From Syntrophomonadaceae bacterium (lineage in GTDB: Bacteria; Bacillota; Syntrophomonadia; Syntrophomonadales; Syntrophomonadaceae), in assembly GCA_012522705.1 (NCBI GenBank), contig JAAYJY010000216.1, positions 1 through 12,818 on the forward strand: a DNA stretch of 12,818 nucleotides, read 5' to 3'. A model generated the notes under the pieces. It saw only the letters and a list, made by a program, of their open reading frames with translations. It was not told the DNA's origin and did not search any database. The position numbers and the translations under genes were made by a program. Every line of letters begins with the position of its first letter. Positions within the stretch are counted from its first letter, which is position 1. Below, in pieces: positions 1 to 6,984 of this stretch.

Positions 1-1
1 A

Positions 2-64
2 TCCTGGGGAAATAGACACGGGAATTGGAAAAGGCAGATTCTCGCCAAGAAAGACAAGAAATGA
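2..64 (+). CDS. Possible C-terminal end of an upstream gene (partial, unknown)
   Basis: The window begins inside an open frame that reads about 20 lysine/arginine-rich residues, ending in ILAKKDKK, and stops at TGA 62-64. Another forward frame stops at 13-15, and the third runs straight through the terminator, so this is the most plausible end for a + strand gene. The main support is the intrinsic terminator at 111-148, which is oriented for a + strand transcript arriving from the left. Too little is present to name a product, and the frame could be chance. Confidence 0.25.
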   Translation, partial: SWGNRHGNWKRQILAKKDKK

Positions 65-110
65 TCAGCCATACTGTGCCCCGGGCAATGCCAGGGCCCA
101 GTGGAGGAGA

Positions 111-148
111 CGCAGGCCACCCCGAACGAGGGGCGGCCTGCGTTTTTT
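111..148 (+). terminator. Rho-independent terminator of the upstream gene
   Basis: An 8-bp perfect stem (CGCAGGCC at 111-118 with GGCCTGCG at 135-142) is extended, after an A/C mismatch, by CCCC/GGGG (120-123 with 130-133) around a GAACGA loop. Six T residues follow immediately (143-148). This is a textbook intrinsic terminator on the + strand. It isolates speD from whatever lies to the left. Confidence 0.88.
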
Positions 149-305
149 GTTATATGTGATGAGATCCCCCGCCGCCTTATGCTCCTCAGGATGACAAAAC
201 CAACATTTTTCAGCCGAATACCAGGTTGGCATCAGTCTATTGTCCAGTTTCAGGGGGGATAAACATCAGGAAACACTGGGGTTTTAACCGTTTCGGACCG
301 ATACA

Positions 306-334
306 TGGAGATGCATTGCGGGGCGCAATATGAT
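306..334 (+). promoter_or_regulatory. Candidate sigma-A promoter for speD
   Basis: TATGAT at 329-334 is a good -10 hexamer. Seventeen bases upstream, TGGAGA (306-311) matches TTGACA at four of six positions. A start site near 341 would give a leader of about 50 bases before speD. The region is AT-richer than its surroundings, as expected. No known riboswitch fold was recognised in the leader. Confidence 0.35.
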
Positions 335-390
335 ACCATAATAATTACTCAAAATTTGTCGCTCCCACCCGGCTGCAAGGAGGTAGATGG

Positions 391-1206
391 ATGGATCCTA
401 AACCGATCAAGAAGAAACTCAAACTCTATGGGTTCAACAATCTTACCAAGTCCCTGAGTTTCAACCTTTACGATGTGTGCTACACCACCAATCCGGAACA
501 CCGGCAGGAATATATCGAGTATGTAGATGAAGAATACAACGCCGAGCGTTTGACCGAGATCCTGACCAAGGTTGCCAACATCGTGGGCGCTACTATATTG
601 AACATCGCCAAACAAGACTATGACCCGCAAGGTTCCAGCGTCACCATCCTGGTCGCCGAGAACGATACCCGAGCCGAGATCTGCGAAGAGCTGTCCGCTG
701 AATCTCCCGGCCCCCTGCCGGAGATGGTCCTGGCTCATTTGGATAAAAGCCACCTGACCATGCACACCTACCCGGAAAGCCATCCCCACAAAGGGGTGAG
801 TACCTTTCGGGTCGATATAGATATTTCCACCTGCGGACACATCTCGCCCCTAAAGGCCCTTAACTTCCTGTTTCATGCCTTCAATCCCGACATCTGCATC
901 ATCGATTACCGGGTGCGGGGCTTTACCCGGGACCTGGACGGCAAGAAATATTTTATTGACCATAAGATCAATTCCATCCAGAATTATATAGCCAACAAGA
1001 CCCGCAATCTCTACCAAATGGTCGATGTCAACGTCTACCAGGACAACATCTTCCATACCAAGATGCTGCTCAAGGAGTTCGACTTGGACACCTACCTGTT
1101 CGGTACCGCCAAGCAGGATTTGAAACCCCGCGACAAGGTCCGGATCAAGAAGCAGATCAAAAGGGAGATGGCGGAGATTTTCAACGGTCAAAACATGCCC
1201 CGCTAG
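391..1206 (+). CDS. speD: S-adenosylmethionine decarboxylase proenzyme, long SpeD form
   Basis: Decarboxylates S-adenosylmethionine to the aminopropyl donor used for spermidine synthesis; a cytoplasmic pyruvoyl enzyme. The 271-residue protein is close in sequence and length to E. coli SpeD (264 residues). The self-cleavage site LDKSH is present, and Ser120 would become the pyruvoyl group. STCG places Cys148 at the position of the E. coli catalytic cysteine. GFNNLTKSLSF near the N-terminus, HTYPESHP (125-132), DYRVRGFTRD and NIFHTKMLLKEFDLD are further signature blocks. The ATG at 391 has AAGGAGGT (377-384) six bases upstream; the ATG at 387 is out of frame. The gene appears monocistronic; no speE spermidine synthase lies in the window. 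The stop is TAG with TAA two codons later. The short Bacillus-type SpeD is the form known from B. subtilis, so this long form hints at transfer or an old lineage, which is inference. Confidence 0.97.
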   Translation: MDPKPIKKKLKLYGFNNLTKSLSFNLYDVCYTTNPEHRQEYIEYVDEEYNAERLTEILTKVANIVGATILNIAKQDYDPQGSSVTILVAENDTRAEICEELSAESPGPLPEMVLAHLDKSHLTMHTYPESHPHKGVSTFRVDIDISTCGHISPLKALNFLFHAFNPDICIIDYRVRGFTRDLDGKKYFIDHKINSIQNYIANKTRNLYQMVDVNVYQDNIFHTKMLLKEFDLDTYLFGTAKQDLKPRDKVRIKKQIKREMAEIFNGQNMPR

Positions 1207-1240
1207 CCATAACCTAAAAAACCTGGCATCCGCAGGTATA

Positions 1241-1298
1241 ATGCTCTCCTTGCAAAGTCCTGAAATTTTGTTATTTTAGGACTTTGCAAGGAGAGCAT
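1241..1298. repeat. Perfect 21-bp inverted repeat (long hairpin) between convergent genes
   Basis: The arms at 1241-1261 and 1278-1298 are exact reverse complements (outer end ATGCTCTCC, inner end AAGTCCT). The pairing continues inward through a G-T and four A/T pairs (1262-1266 with 1273-1277), giving a stem of about 26 bp and a six-base loop. It starts 35 bases after the speD stop and lies about 110 bases beyond the ttcA stop. Neither side has a T-tract, so it is not a standard intrinsic terminator. It could still serve as a bidirectional end or mRNA-stabilising structure, or be a mobile-repeat remnant. Confidence 0.85.
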
Positions 1299-1407
1299 AT
1301 CAGCATTTACCAAGGCTTATTGGCTTTCTCGGTCGCCAAAATGTTTCCGCTCAGCGGCCGCCCTCAACAGCTCGATGACCATGTACGATCCGGTTTATTT
1401 AAGAGGT

Positions 1408-2274
1408 TCAATCTTCATCATAAAAATCAAGATAGGAATATTTGCGGCCCTCCTTTTGCCACCCCAGGACACAATCCATGTTGATGTTCTGGGGCGCTTT
1501 CATTATCATCTGCTCCACATGAGGATAGCGCTCCTTAAGATAGGCGATGGTCTCCTTGACCTGGTAGCGTTTGTTGCCCACTTTCTCCGCTGCCACCATA
1601 CAGGCACAGTCCAACGCCTCGATGCCATGCTCAGCGGTGAACTTGCGGATGGCCTTCTCCGGAACGAAATACATGGGCCGGATCAGCTCCAATCCCGGGA
1701 AATTGGCGGACTTCAGCTTAGGCAGCATGGTCTTGACGCCGCCGTTGAAGAAAAGGTTGAGCAAGGTGGTCTCGATCACATCATCGAAATGGTGCCCTAA
1801 GGCCAGCTTGTTGCAGCCCATGCGCTGAGCATGGGCGTAAAGGGCCCCCCGCCGCATGCGGGCGCACAGGTAGCAAGGGTATTCGGGCGCCGCTTTATCA
1901 ACAATGGAGAAGATCTGCGATTCAAACCGGGTCACCGGTATCTTGAGCCACTGGCAGTTGTCCAGCAACAACTGGCGGACGCCGGGGTGGAAGCCCGGGT
2001 CCATGGCTATTAACTCTACCTCAAAACGGCGATTGCCATGGCGCTGCAACTCCTGCAGCAGTTTGGCCATTAGCATGCTGTCCTTGCCTCCCGACACCGC
2101 CACCGCGATCCGGTCGCCGCTTTCGATCAGGCGGAAATCCCTGACCGCCCGTGTGAACTTGGTATATATGGGGCGGCGGTATTTGGTTATCAGGCTTCTC
2201 TCCACCTCGGCCAGGGGCGAATGCTGCCTGTCTCCGCAGGGGTTTCCCAGACCGGGACCAGCCACTCCACTCAT
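1408..2274 (-). CDS. ttcA: tRNA 2-thiocytidine biosynthesis TtcA-family ATPase
   Basis: A PP-loop ATPase that in the TtcA family adenylates cytidine-32 of certain tRNAs and inserts sulfur using an iron-sulfur cluster. With the chosen start (288 residues) the PP-loop SGGKDS is at 61-66. A YPCYLC motif gives Cys134 and Cys137, and DCAC near 222-225 supplies the third cluster cysteine; these match the cysteine pattern of E. coli TtcA. LGHHFDD follows the CxxC as expected. The zinc-finger pairs of TtuA are not seen. An upstream in-frame ATG at 2290-2292 would add six residues, but it has no ribosome binding site. The ATG at 2272-2274 has AGGA six bases upstream and leaves a sensible leader from the predicted promoter. 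Neighbouring htpG and the DUF815 ATPase are on the same strand, but a hairpin and a promoter separate them from ttcA. The tRNA target is inferred from the family only. Confidence 0.9.
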   Translation of the reverse strand: MSGVAGPGLGNPCGDRQHSPLAEVERSLITKYRRPIYTKFTRAVRDFRLIESGDRIAVAVSGGKDSMLMAKLLQELQRHGNRRFEVELIAMDPGFHPGVRQLLLDNCQWLKIPVTRFESQIFSIVDKAAPEYPCYLCARMRRGALYAHAQRMGCNKLALGHHFDDVIETTLLNLFFNGGVKTMLPKLKSANFPGLELIRPMYFVPEKAIRKFTAEHGIEALDCACMVAAEKVGNKRYQVKETIAYLKERYPHVEQMIMKAPQNINMDCVLGWQKEGRKYSYLDFYDED

Positions 2275-2308
2275 CATTGATCCTACTTTCATATTCTTAT
2301 TCTCAGTT

Positions 2309-2337
2309 AGTATAGACGATAAAGCTGCTTTTCACAG
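2309..2337 (-). promoter_or_regulatory. Candidate promoter of ttcA
   Basis: On the - strand TATACT (2309-2314) is a five-of-six -10 match. A weak -35, CTGTGA (2332-2337), lies 17 bases upstream. Transcription would start near 2302, about 28 bases before the ATG at 2274 but only about 10 before the ATG at 2292, which supports the shorter ttcA start. The -35 is poor, so confidence is limited. Confidence 0.35.
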
Positions 2338-2410
2338 CCGGGTGGCACTCATAAACATATGGGCCGGAACTTAAGGCTGGCATTTTACCTTTCTCTGCCT
2401 ATAAACGCCT

Positions 2411-2431
2411 CGAGGGGGACTTGCCCCCTCG
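2411..2431 (-). terminator. GC-rich hairpin, probable terminator after the DUF815 ATPase gene
   Basis: CGAGGGGG (2411-2418) pairs perfectly with CCCCCTCG (2424-2431) around a five-base loop, 44 bases past the stop of the gene at 2475-3731. Only a broken T-rich run follows on the - strand, so termination may be partial. It sits before the ttcA promoter and would separate the two units. Confidence 0.5.
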
Positions 2432-2474
2432 TCATTTTATCCCTATGATATTTTGCCTTCCCCGCCTCTTGGTC

Positions 2475-3731
2475 TCAAGAGATATGCAGCGAATTGATGA
2501 ACTGTACCGCACTGCGTCCGGAACGGCCGTGATAGTTGCGTTCCCATTGCAAGGCCCGGCGCCGCAGTTCCTCTGTATCCAGTTCCACTCCCTGGCGGCG
2601 GGCCAGGGTCTCCACGATGTCCAGAAAATGCTCCTGGTCCGGGGATGGGAAGGTTACGGTAATGCCGAAACGGTCAGTCAATGACAGTTTCTCCTGGCGG
2701 GAATCGTAGCCATGGACGTCGTCGGCCGCGCGTTCGCTCCAGTTTTCCTTGATCAGGTTGCGGCGATTGGAGGTAACATAGAGCAGCACATTGGCCGGCC
2801 TTACCTCCAAACCGCCTTCGATGCTGGCTTTGATGTTCCTATATTCAGTCTCGAAGTCCTCAAAGGAGAGATCGTCTATAAATATGATGAAGCGCAGGCC
2901 CCGGTCGCAAATGGAACGGACGACTACCGGGAACTGCTCCAACTGATTCTTGCGCAGTTCGATCATACGCAATCCCCTATCCCCATATTCATTCAACATG
3001 GCCTTGACCATGGAAGATTTGCCGGTTCCCTTGTCACCATAGAGGAGCATGTTGTTGCCCGCCTTTCCTTCCAGGAAGGCCTCGGTATTAGCGGTGATGA
3101 TCAGTTTCTGGTACTGGTAACCGACCAGATCCTCCAGGCGGACCGGGTCATGTTTGACTATCCCCTGCAGGCCCTGCTCCCAGCGGAAAGCCAGATAGCG
3201 GTTCATCAGCCCGCATCCCCGGCGATCATAGAATTCGGCCAGCTGGCCAGCCATCATTATCGGCCCGTTGTCCAGATCCAGGAATGTACCCAACTGCTGC
3301 AGGTTGTGCCCAAAAAAGCCGGGTTCCCCCACTCCAGGCTGAAAGCTGCTTAATGGCGGAAAAACATCCAGCCCCGCCATGCGGGCTGCCGCCGACCAGT
3401 CCAGGGCAAAAGCCTGACGGATGATCTCCATGTCGTGGATGACCAGCTGAAACAGGCCCGGTAATATTCCTGCCCCCCTCTCCCCGGTCAGACTGAAGGG
3501 GTTCTCATCCCCGGCCAGCAATCCCACCAGGTAATTATGCCAGATATCGCCGGGCAGCTGCTGCTCTTCCGAGAATCTGACCAAGAGGCTGTAAATCTCG
3601 AAGTAAAGGCTTTCCCGGGCGATGGCTTGGGCCGCCCCCGGTTCCCGCAGCATTTCCAGCAACCGGGTGCTCTTGCCGATGACCTCGTCATCCAGCAGAT
3701 CCCGGTAGAGAATCAATTTATGCCATTCCAT
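2475..3731 (-). CDS. AAA+ ATPase, DUF815 family
   Basis: A 418-residue ATP-binding protein. Residues 1-190 are a poorly characterised N-terminal part; the AAA+ module follows. Walker A is GDKGTGKS (232-239), Walker B is FIIFIDDL (281-288), the sensor-1 region is LYVTSNRRN (317-325), an arginine-finger-like segment is SLTDRFG (350-356), and a sensor-2-like stretch is GRSGRSAVQF. This order and spacing match DUF815 (PF05673) proteins, whose cellular job is not established. The start ATG is preceded by GGAGGTG with a seven-base spacer. The htpG stop lies 84 bases upstream on the same strand and only a weak 5-bp stem is visible between, so cotranscription with htpG under HrcA control is likely (inference). 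A terminator-like hairpin follows at 2411-2431. No key motif is missing. Confidence 0.92.
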   Translation of the reverse strand: MEWHKLILYRDLLDDEVIGKSTRLLEMLREPGAAQAIARESLYFEIYSLLVRFSEEQQLPGDIWHNYLVGLLAGDENPFSLTGERGAGILPGLFQLVIHDMEIIRQAFALDWSAAARMAGLDVFPPLSSFQPGVGEPGFFGHNLQQLGTFLDLDNGPIMMAGQLAEFYDRRGCGLMNRYLAFRWEQGLQGIVKHDPVRLEDLVGYQYQKLIITANTEAFLEGKAGNNMLLYGDKGTGKSSMVKAMLNEYGDRGLRMIELRKNQLEQFPVVVRSICDRGLRFIIFIDDLSFEDFETEYRNIKASIEGGLEVRPANVLLYVTSNRRNLIKENWSERAADDVHGYDSRQEKLSLTDRFGITVTFPSPDQEHFLDIVETLARRQGVELDTEELRRRALQWERNYHGRSGRSAVQFINSLHIS

Positions 3732-3815
3732 CGCCCTTCACCTCCAGGTCCGCTGACTTCTTCGGTCCGCTCATCCATACCCTCATCCCGGTATCATTTT
3801 GGGTTCGGTCTACAC

Positions 3816-5696
3816 CTATATCATAATCTTACAAATGTTATTGGTAAACTCCACCGGGACCTCCAGCGGCAACCCTTCTATCAGCAGGGCCTGGTTGTAA
3901 AGGAGTCCGGTAAAGAGGCCGAATTTCTCCTTATCTTCGCTGTACGCCTCCTGCAAGGTCTTGAAAACCGGGTGGTGGACATTAAGCTCCAGTACCTTGC
4001 TGGCCTTGACCTGCTGTGATTGAGCGCTGGGCATGGCATTCAATGTCTTTTCCATCTCGATGGATATGGCCCCCTCGTTGCTTAGGCAGACCGGGTGGTT
4101 TTTAAGACGTTTGGAGGCCCGGACATCGTTGACCTTGCCGGTCAGCAGGTCTTTCATGGCCCCAAACAGATCCTGGTTTTCCGAGGCTTCTGATTCGGCC
4201 GGTTCGGCGCCCTCGTCCAGTCCCAGATCCCCGCTGGACACCGATTTGAACTCCTTGTCCTGATATTCCCGCATCATGCTGATGGTGAATTCATCCACAT
4301 CATCGGTGAAATACAATATCTCATAGCCTTTATCGGCCACCAGTTCCGACTGGGGCAATTTGTCCAGCTTGGCCACCGATTCCCCCGCCGCGTAATAGAT
4401 GTACTTCTGTTCCTCCGGCATCCGGGCCACGTATTCATCCAGGGTCACCATCTTTTTCTCCCGGGACGAGTAGAAAAGGAGCAAGTCCTGCAACAGTTCC
4501 TTTTCGGCGCCGAAACCTTCATAGATACCGAATTTCAGCTGACGGCCGAAAGATTGGTAAAATGTTTCGTATTTTTCTCTTTCATTCTGGAGCAAATTTT
4601 TCAGTTCATTTTTGATCTTGGTCTTGATGTTCTTGCCGATAAGCTTCAGTTGGCGGTCGTGCTGCAGCATCTCCCGGGAGATGTTAAGGGTCAGGTCCTC
4701 TGAGTCGACCATCCCTTTGACGAAGCTGAAGGAGTCGGGCAGCAGATCGGGGCATTTATTCATTATCAAAACCCCGCTGGAGTAGAGTTCCAGGCCCTTT
4801 TCGTATTCCTTGGTATAGAAGTCATAGGGCATCCGCTCAGGGATGTACAGGATAGCGTTGTAGCTGACGGTACCGTCGGTACTGACGTGAATATGCTTTA
4901 GCGGCTGGTCGAAACCGTAGTGTTTTTCAAAATAGAAATTCTCGTAGTCTTCCGGTTTGAGTTCATTCTTGTTCTTTTTCCAGATGGGGACCATGCTGTT
5001 GATTACCTGCTCTTCCGTGTAATCCTCGTATTCGTTTTCCGAACCCTCTTTGAGCCGTGAATGGGTCACGTCCATCTTGATGGGGTAGCGGATGAAGTCC
5101 GAATACTTCTTCACGATAGACCGCAAGCGGTATTCCTGCAGGTAATCATCGTAATTATCTTCCTCGCTGTTGGGTTTGATCCGCAGAATGACATCGGTCC
5201 CCACCTCATCACGATGAGCCGGTTCGATGCTATAACCATCGATGCCTTCCGATTCCCAGCGATAGGCTTCATCCTGGCCCAGGGCCCGGCTGACCACAGT
5301 TATCTTATCAGCCACCATAAAGGCGGAATAGAATCCGACCCCGAACTGCCCGATGATGTCATAACCGTCCTTGATTTCCGTCTCTTTCTTGAAATTCAGC
5401 GAACCGCTGCGGGCGATCACCCCCAGGTTATCGTCAAGCTCCTCCCGGGTCATACCAATACCATAATCGGAAACGGTCAGGATACGCTCGTCCTTGTCCA
5501 CCGAAATCCTGATGTAGTAACTTTCCTTGTTGAAACTAAGGGCTTCATCCACCAAGGTCTTGTAATAGATCTTGTCGATGGCATCGCTGGCGTTGGAGAT
5601 CAGTTCGCGCAGGAATATCTCCCGGTTGGTGTAAATGGAATTGATCATCAGGTCCAGCAACCGCTTCGATTCGGTTTGAAATTCTTTTTTGGCCAT
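3816..5696 (-). CDS. htpG: Molecular chaperone HtpG (bacterial Hsp90)
   Basis: An ATP-dependent homodimeric cytoplasmic chaperone that remodels client proteins, often with the DnaK/DnaJ system. The 626 residues match the usual full length. The N-terminal GHKL ATPase has FLRELISNASDAIDK (catalytic Glu31, Asn35 binding Mg2+/ATP), SDYGIGM (Asp77, GxGxM box) and the lid motif GQFGVGFYS (116-124). The middle domain carries the LNISREMLQ segment whose arginine contacts the ATP gamma-phosphate in the family. A C-terminal dimerisation domain follows, with an acidic serine-rich linker (EGAEPAESEASENQ). The ATG has AAGGAG eight bases upstream. The leader carries a perfect CIRCE operator and a consensus-like promoter, so HrcA repression is expected. 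The stop is TAG with a second in-frame TAG two codons later. Confidence 0.98.
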   Translation of the reverse strand: MAKKEFQTESKRLLDLMINSIYTNREIFLRELISNASDAIDKIYYKTLVDEALSFNKESYYIRISVDKDERILTVSDYGIGMTREELDDNLGVIARSGSLNFKKETEIKDGYDIIGQFGVGFYSAFMVADKITVVSRALGQDEAYRWESEGIDGYSIEPAHRDEVGTDVILRIKPNSEEDNYDDYLQEYRLRSIVKKYSDFIRYPIKMDVTHSRLKEGSENEYEDYTEEQVINSMVPIWKKNKNELKPEDYENFYFEKHYGFDQPLKHIHVSTDGTVSYNAILYIPERMPYDFYTKEYEKGLELYSSGVLIMNKCPDLLPDSFSFVKGMVDSEDLTLNISREMLQHDRQLKLIGKNIKTKIKNELKNLLQNEREKYETFYQSFGRQLKFGIYEGFGAEKELLQDLLLFYSSREKKMVTLDEYVARMPEEQKYIYYAAGESVAKLDKLPQSELVADKGYEILYFTDDVDEFTISMMREYQDKEFKSVSSGDLGLDEGAEPAESEASENQDLFGAMKDLLTGKVNDVRASKRLKNHPVCLSNEGAISIEMEKTLNAMPSAQSQQVKASKVLELNVHHPVFKTLQEAYSEDKEKFGLFTGLLYNQALLIEGLPLEVPVEFTNNICKIMI

Positions 5697-5754
5697 TAAT
5701 ACTTCTCCTTCCTTATGTTAAAAGTACTGCCGCCACTCAGGCTCTACAAAATTA

Positions 5755-5781
5755 TTAGCACTCTCATTCAAAGAGTGCTAA
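5755..5781. promoter_or_regulatory. CIRCE element (HrcA operator) in front of htpG
   Basis: TTAGCACTC, nine bases, then GAGTGCTAA is an exact match to the CIRCE consensus. The symmetry extends to 13-bp arms (5751-5763 with 5773-5785). It overlaps the predicted start of transcription of htpG and lies 58 bases upstream of its ATG. HrcA binding here would repress htpG, and probably the ATPase downstream, until heat shock. Confidence 0.96.
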
Positions 5782-5786
5782 TAATT

Positions 5787-5814
5787 ATCTTACTCAAATT
5801 ATTCCCGGTGTCAA
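5787..5814 (-). promoter_or_regulatory. Sigma-A promoter of htpG
   Basis: On the - strand a perfect TTGACA (5809-5814) is followed, after 16 bases, by TAAGAT (5787-5792), four of six matches to TATAAT. The expected start near 5780 falls inside the CIRCE element, the usual arrangement for HrcA-repressed promoters. The resulting leader is about 85 bases. Confidence 0.75.
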
Positions 5815-5989
5815 TATCTCCAGTTCAGCTGAACCCGGTTCGGCTCGCCGCTTGGGCCTGGATCGGGGTTGGTTCGACCATCCGAATGTTGTTGGCAAAA
5901 GAATAAGGGTTCTCATTGTAACCAGTATTATATTGGCTGGCCTTGCAGTTTGCCCATGTAATCCTCAAGGTATTCGGACTCACCCTTTA

Positions 5990-6829
5990 CTATTTGCGCA
6001 TGAAGAAGATTCCCACCGTATTGGGGCCGCAGTGGTTGGAAATGGTACATCCGGCCTCACACTCCACCGTCTCCTCAAATAGTGCATAACGGTCCACCGT
6101 TTCTTTGACCATAGCCTGGATGTCCGGCGGACACGCTGCATTGGCGAGGTAGATCCGCCGGCAGTCGATATCACGGCGATCCTGGAAACGTTCCTCCATA
6201 TAATGCTGTAAGCAGCGGCTAAAGCTGCCCCGGTACTTTTTCCCCACCACCATGCGGTTCTTGACCACCTCTATGCACGGCCTTATCTGCAGTAACCGCG
6301 CTCCCTGTTCGGTAAGAGCGGAACAACGGCCGCCCCGGCGCAGATAATCGAGCTGATCGACCACGAAACTGGCTTCGATCCGGGGGATCATATCCCGCAC
6401 GGTGCCCAATATTTCCTGAACATTGGCCCCCTGCCGGGCCAATAAAGCGGCGGTATGCACCAGGTAACCGCTGCCCAGGCACAGGTTGAAGGAATCTACC
6501 GTAAACACGTTGTAGAGTTCCTGGGCCGCCAGTTTGGCGTTCTGGTGGCAGGATGAGAAGCCAGAACCGATGTTTATGTGGATCACCGCATCATAACCGG
6601 CTGACAGTTTTTCAAAACGGGTCCGGTATTCGAACAGGTTGACCGCCGTGGTATGGCAGGATCTGCCTTCCTCGTCAACCAGTCTGAAAATCTCGGATGG
6701 GGTAATATCCACCCCATCCCGGTATGTATCATGGTCAACTACGATATGCTAAGGAATAATCTCTATATCGAGCTCGCTGATGATCTCTGGAGTCAGATCG
6801 CAAGTGCTGTCTGCAGTAATCTTTACCAA
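5990..6829 (-). pseudogene. DegV-family fatty-acid-binding protein gene interrupted by an in-frame amber codon
   Basis: DegV (FakB-like) proteins bind a fatty acid and present it to a fatty-acid kinase. From TTG 6827-6829 the frame reads VKITADSTCDL, the canonical N-terminus, to IEIIP at residue 26, then TAG (6749-6751) as codon 27, then HIVVDHDTYRDGVDITPSE and on to a normal C-terminus (DYLRRGGRCS, HCGPNTVGIF). Total length is 279 codons, typical of the family, and family members usually have Leu at the stop (…IP-L…), so one TTG-to-TAG change explains it. The longest uninterrupted frame starts only at GTG 6710-6712, lacks the first 39 residues and has no useful ribosome binding site. The lipid-binding TSQPS motif is also divergent (HTTAVN), and the SGTYQSA-like motif reads SGFSSCHQNA. 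The gene ends in TAG TAA. Rare readthrough or a sequencing error are alternatives to a true pseudogene. Confidence 0.82.
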
Positions 6830-6854
6830 ACACTCTTTCCCCCACTGGAAATAT

Positions 6855-6884
6855 TTATTGCCAGTATATCATTTCCCGCCTCCT
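6855..6884 (-). promoter_or_regulatory. Strong Shine-Dalgarno plus 5-codon mini-ORF ahead of degV
   Basis: AGGAGG (6879-6884) lies six bases from an ATG (6870-6872), the best ribosome binding site near degV. That ATG opens only a five-codon frame (M-I-Y-W-Q) ending in TAA at 6855-6857. The degV frame is offset by one base and begins, without a good site, at TTG 6827-6829. This could be a leader ORF or the trace of a one-base indel that disconnected degV from its original start. Confidence 0.45.
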
Positions 6885-6984
6885 GCCAGGACTCCTTTTT
6901 TCTCATCGGTCGGCCAGGTAGTTGTATTAATATGAGCACCCCTTACTAATGGGTGTCCCTACCGATTTGTCAGCCTTGGCGGGG

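Noticed and set aside
2275..2292. Longer ttcA start at the ATG 2290-2292
   Set aside because: No ribosome binding site upstream and only about 10 bases from the predicted transcription start; the ATG at 2272-2274 has AGGA at good spacing. It cannot be fully excluded.
5061..5699. Long + strand open frame of 212 codons opposite htpG
   Set aside because: It is antisense to a highly conserved htpG reading frame and has no independent protein features; a by-product of htpG codon use.
6749..6751. UAG as a genuine pyrrolysine codon in degV
   Set aside because: TAG is the normal stop of speD, htpG, degV and the J-domain gene; DegV proteins have Leu at this position, and no pyl genes are visible. 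Nonsense mutation or error is simpler.
6938..6957. Terminator after the Ca2+-ATPase (CACCC/GGGTG stem)
   Set aside because: Only five base pairs with no T-tract on the - strand; too weak to call.
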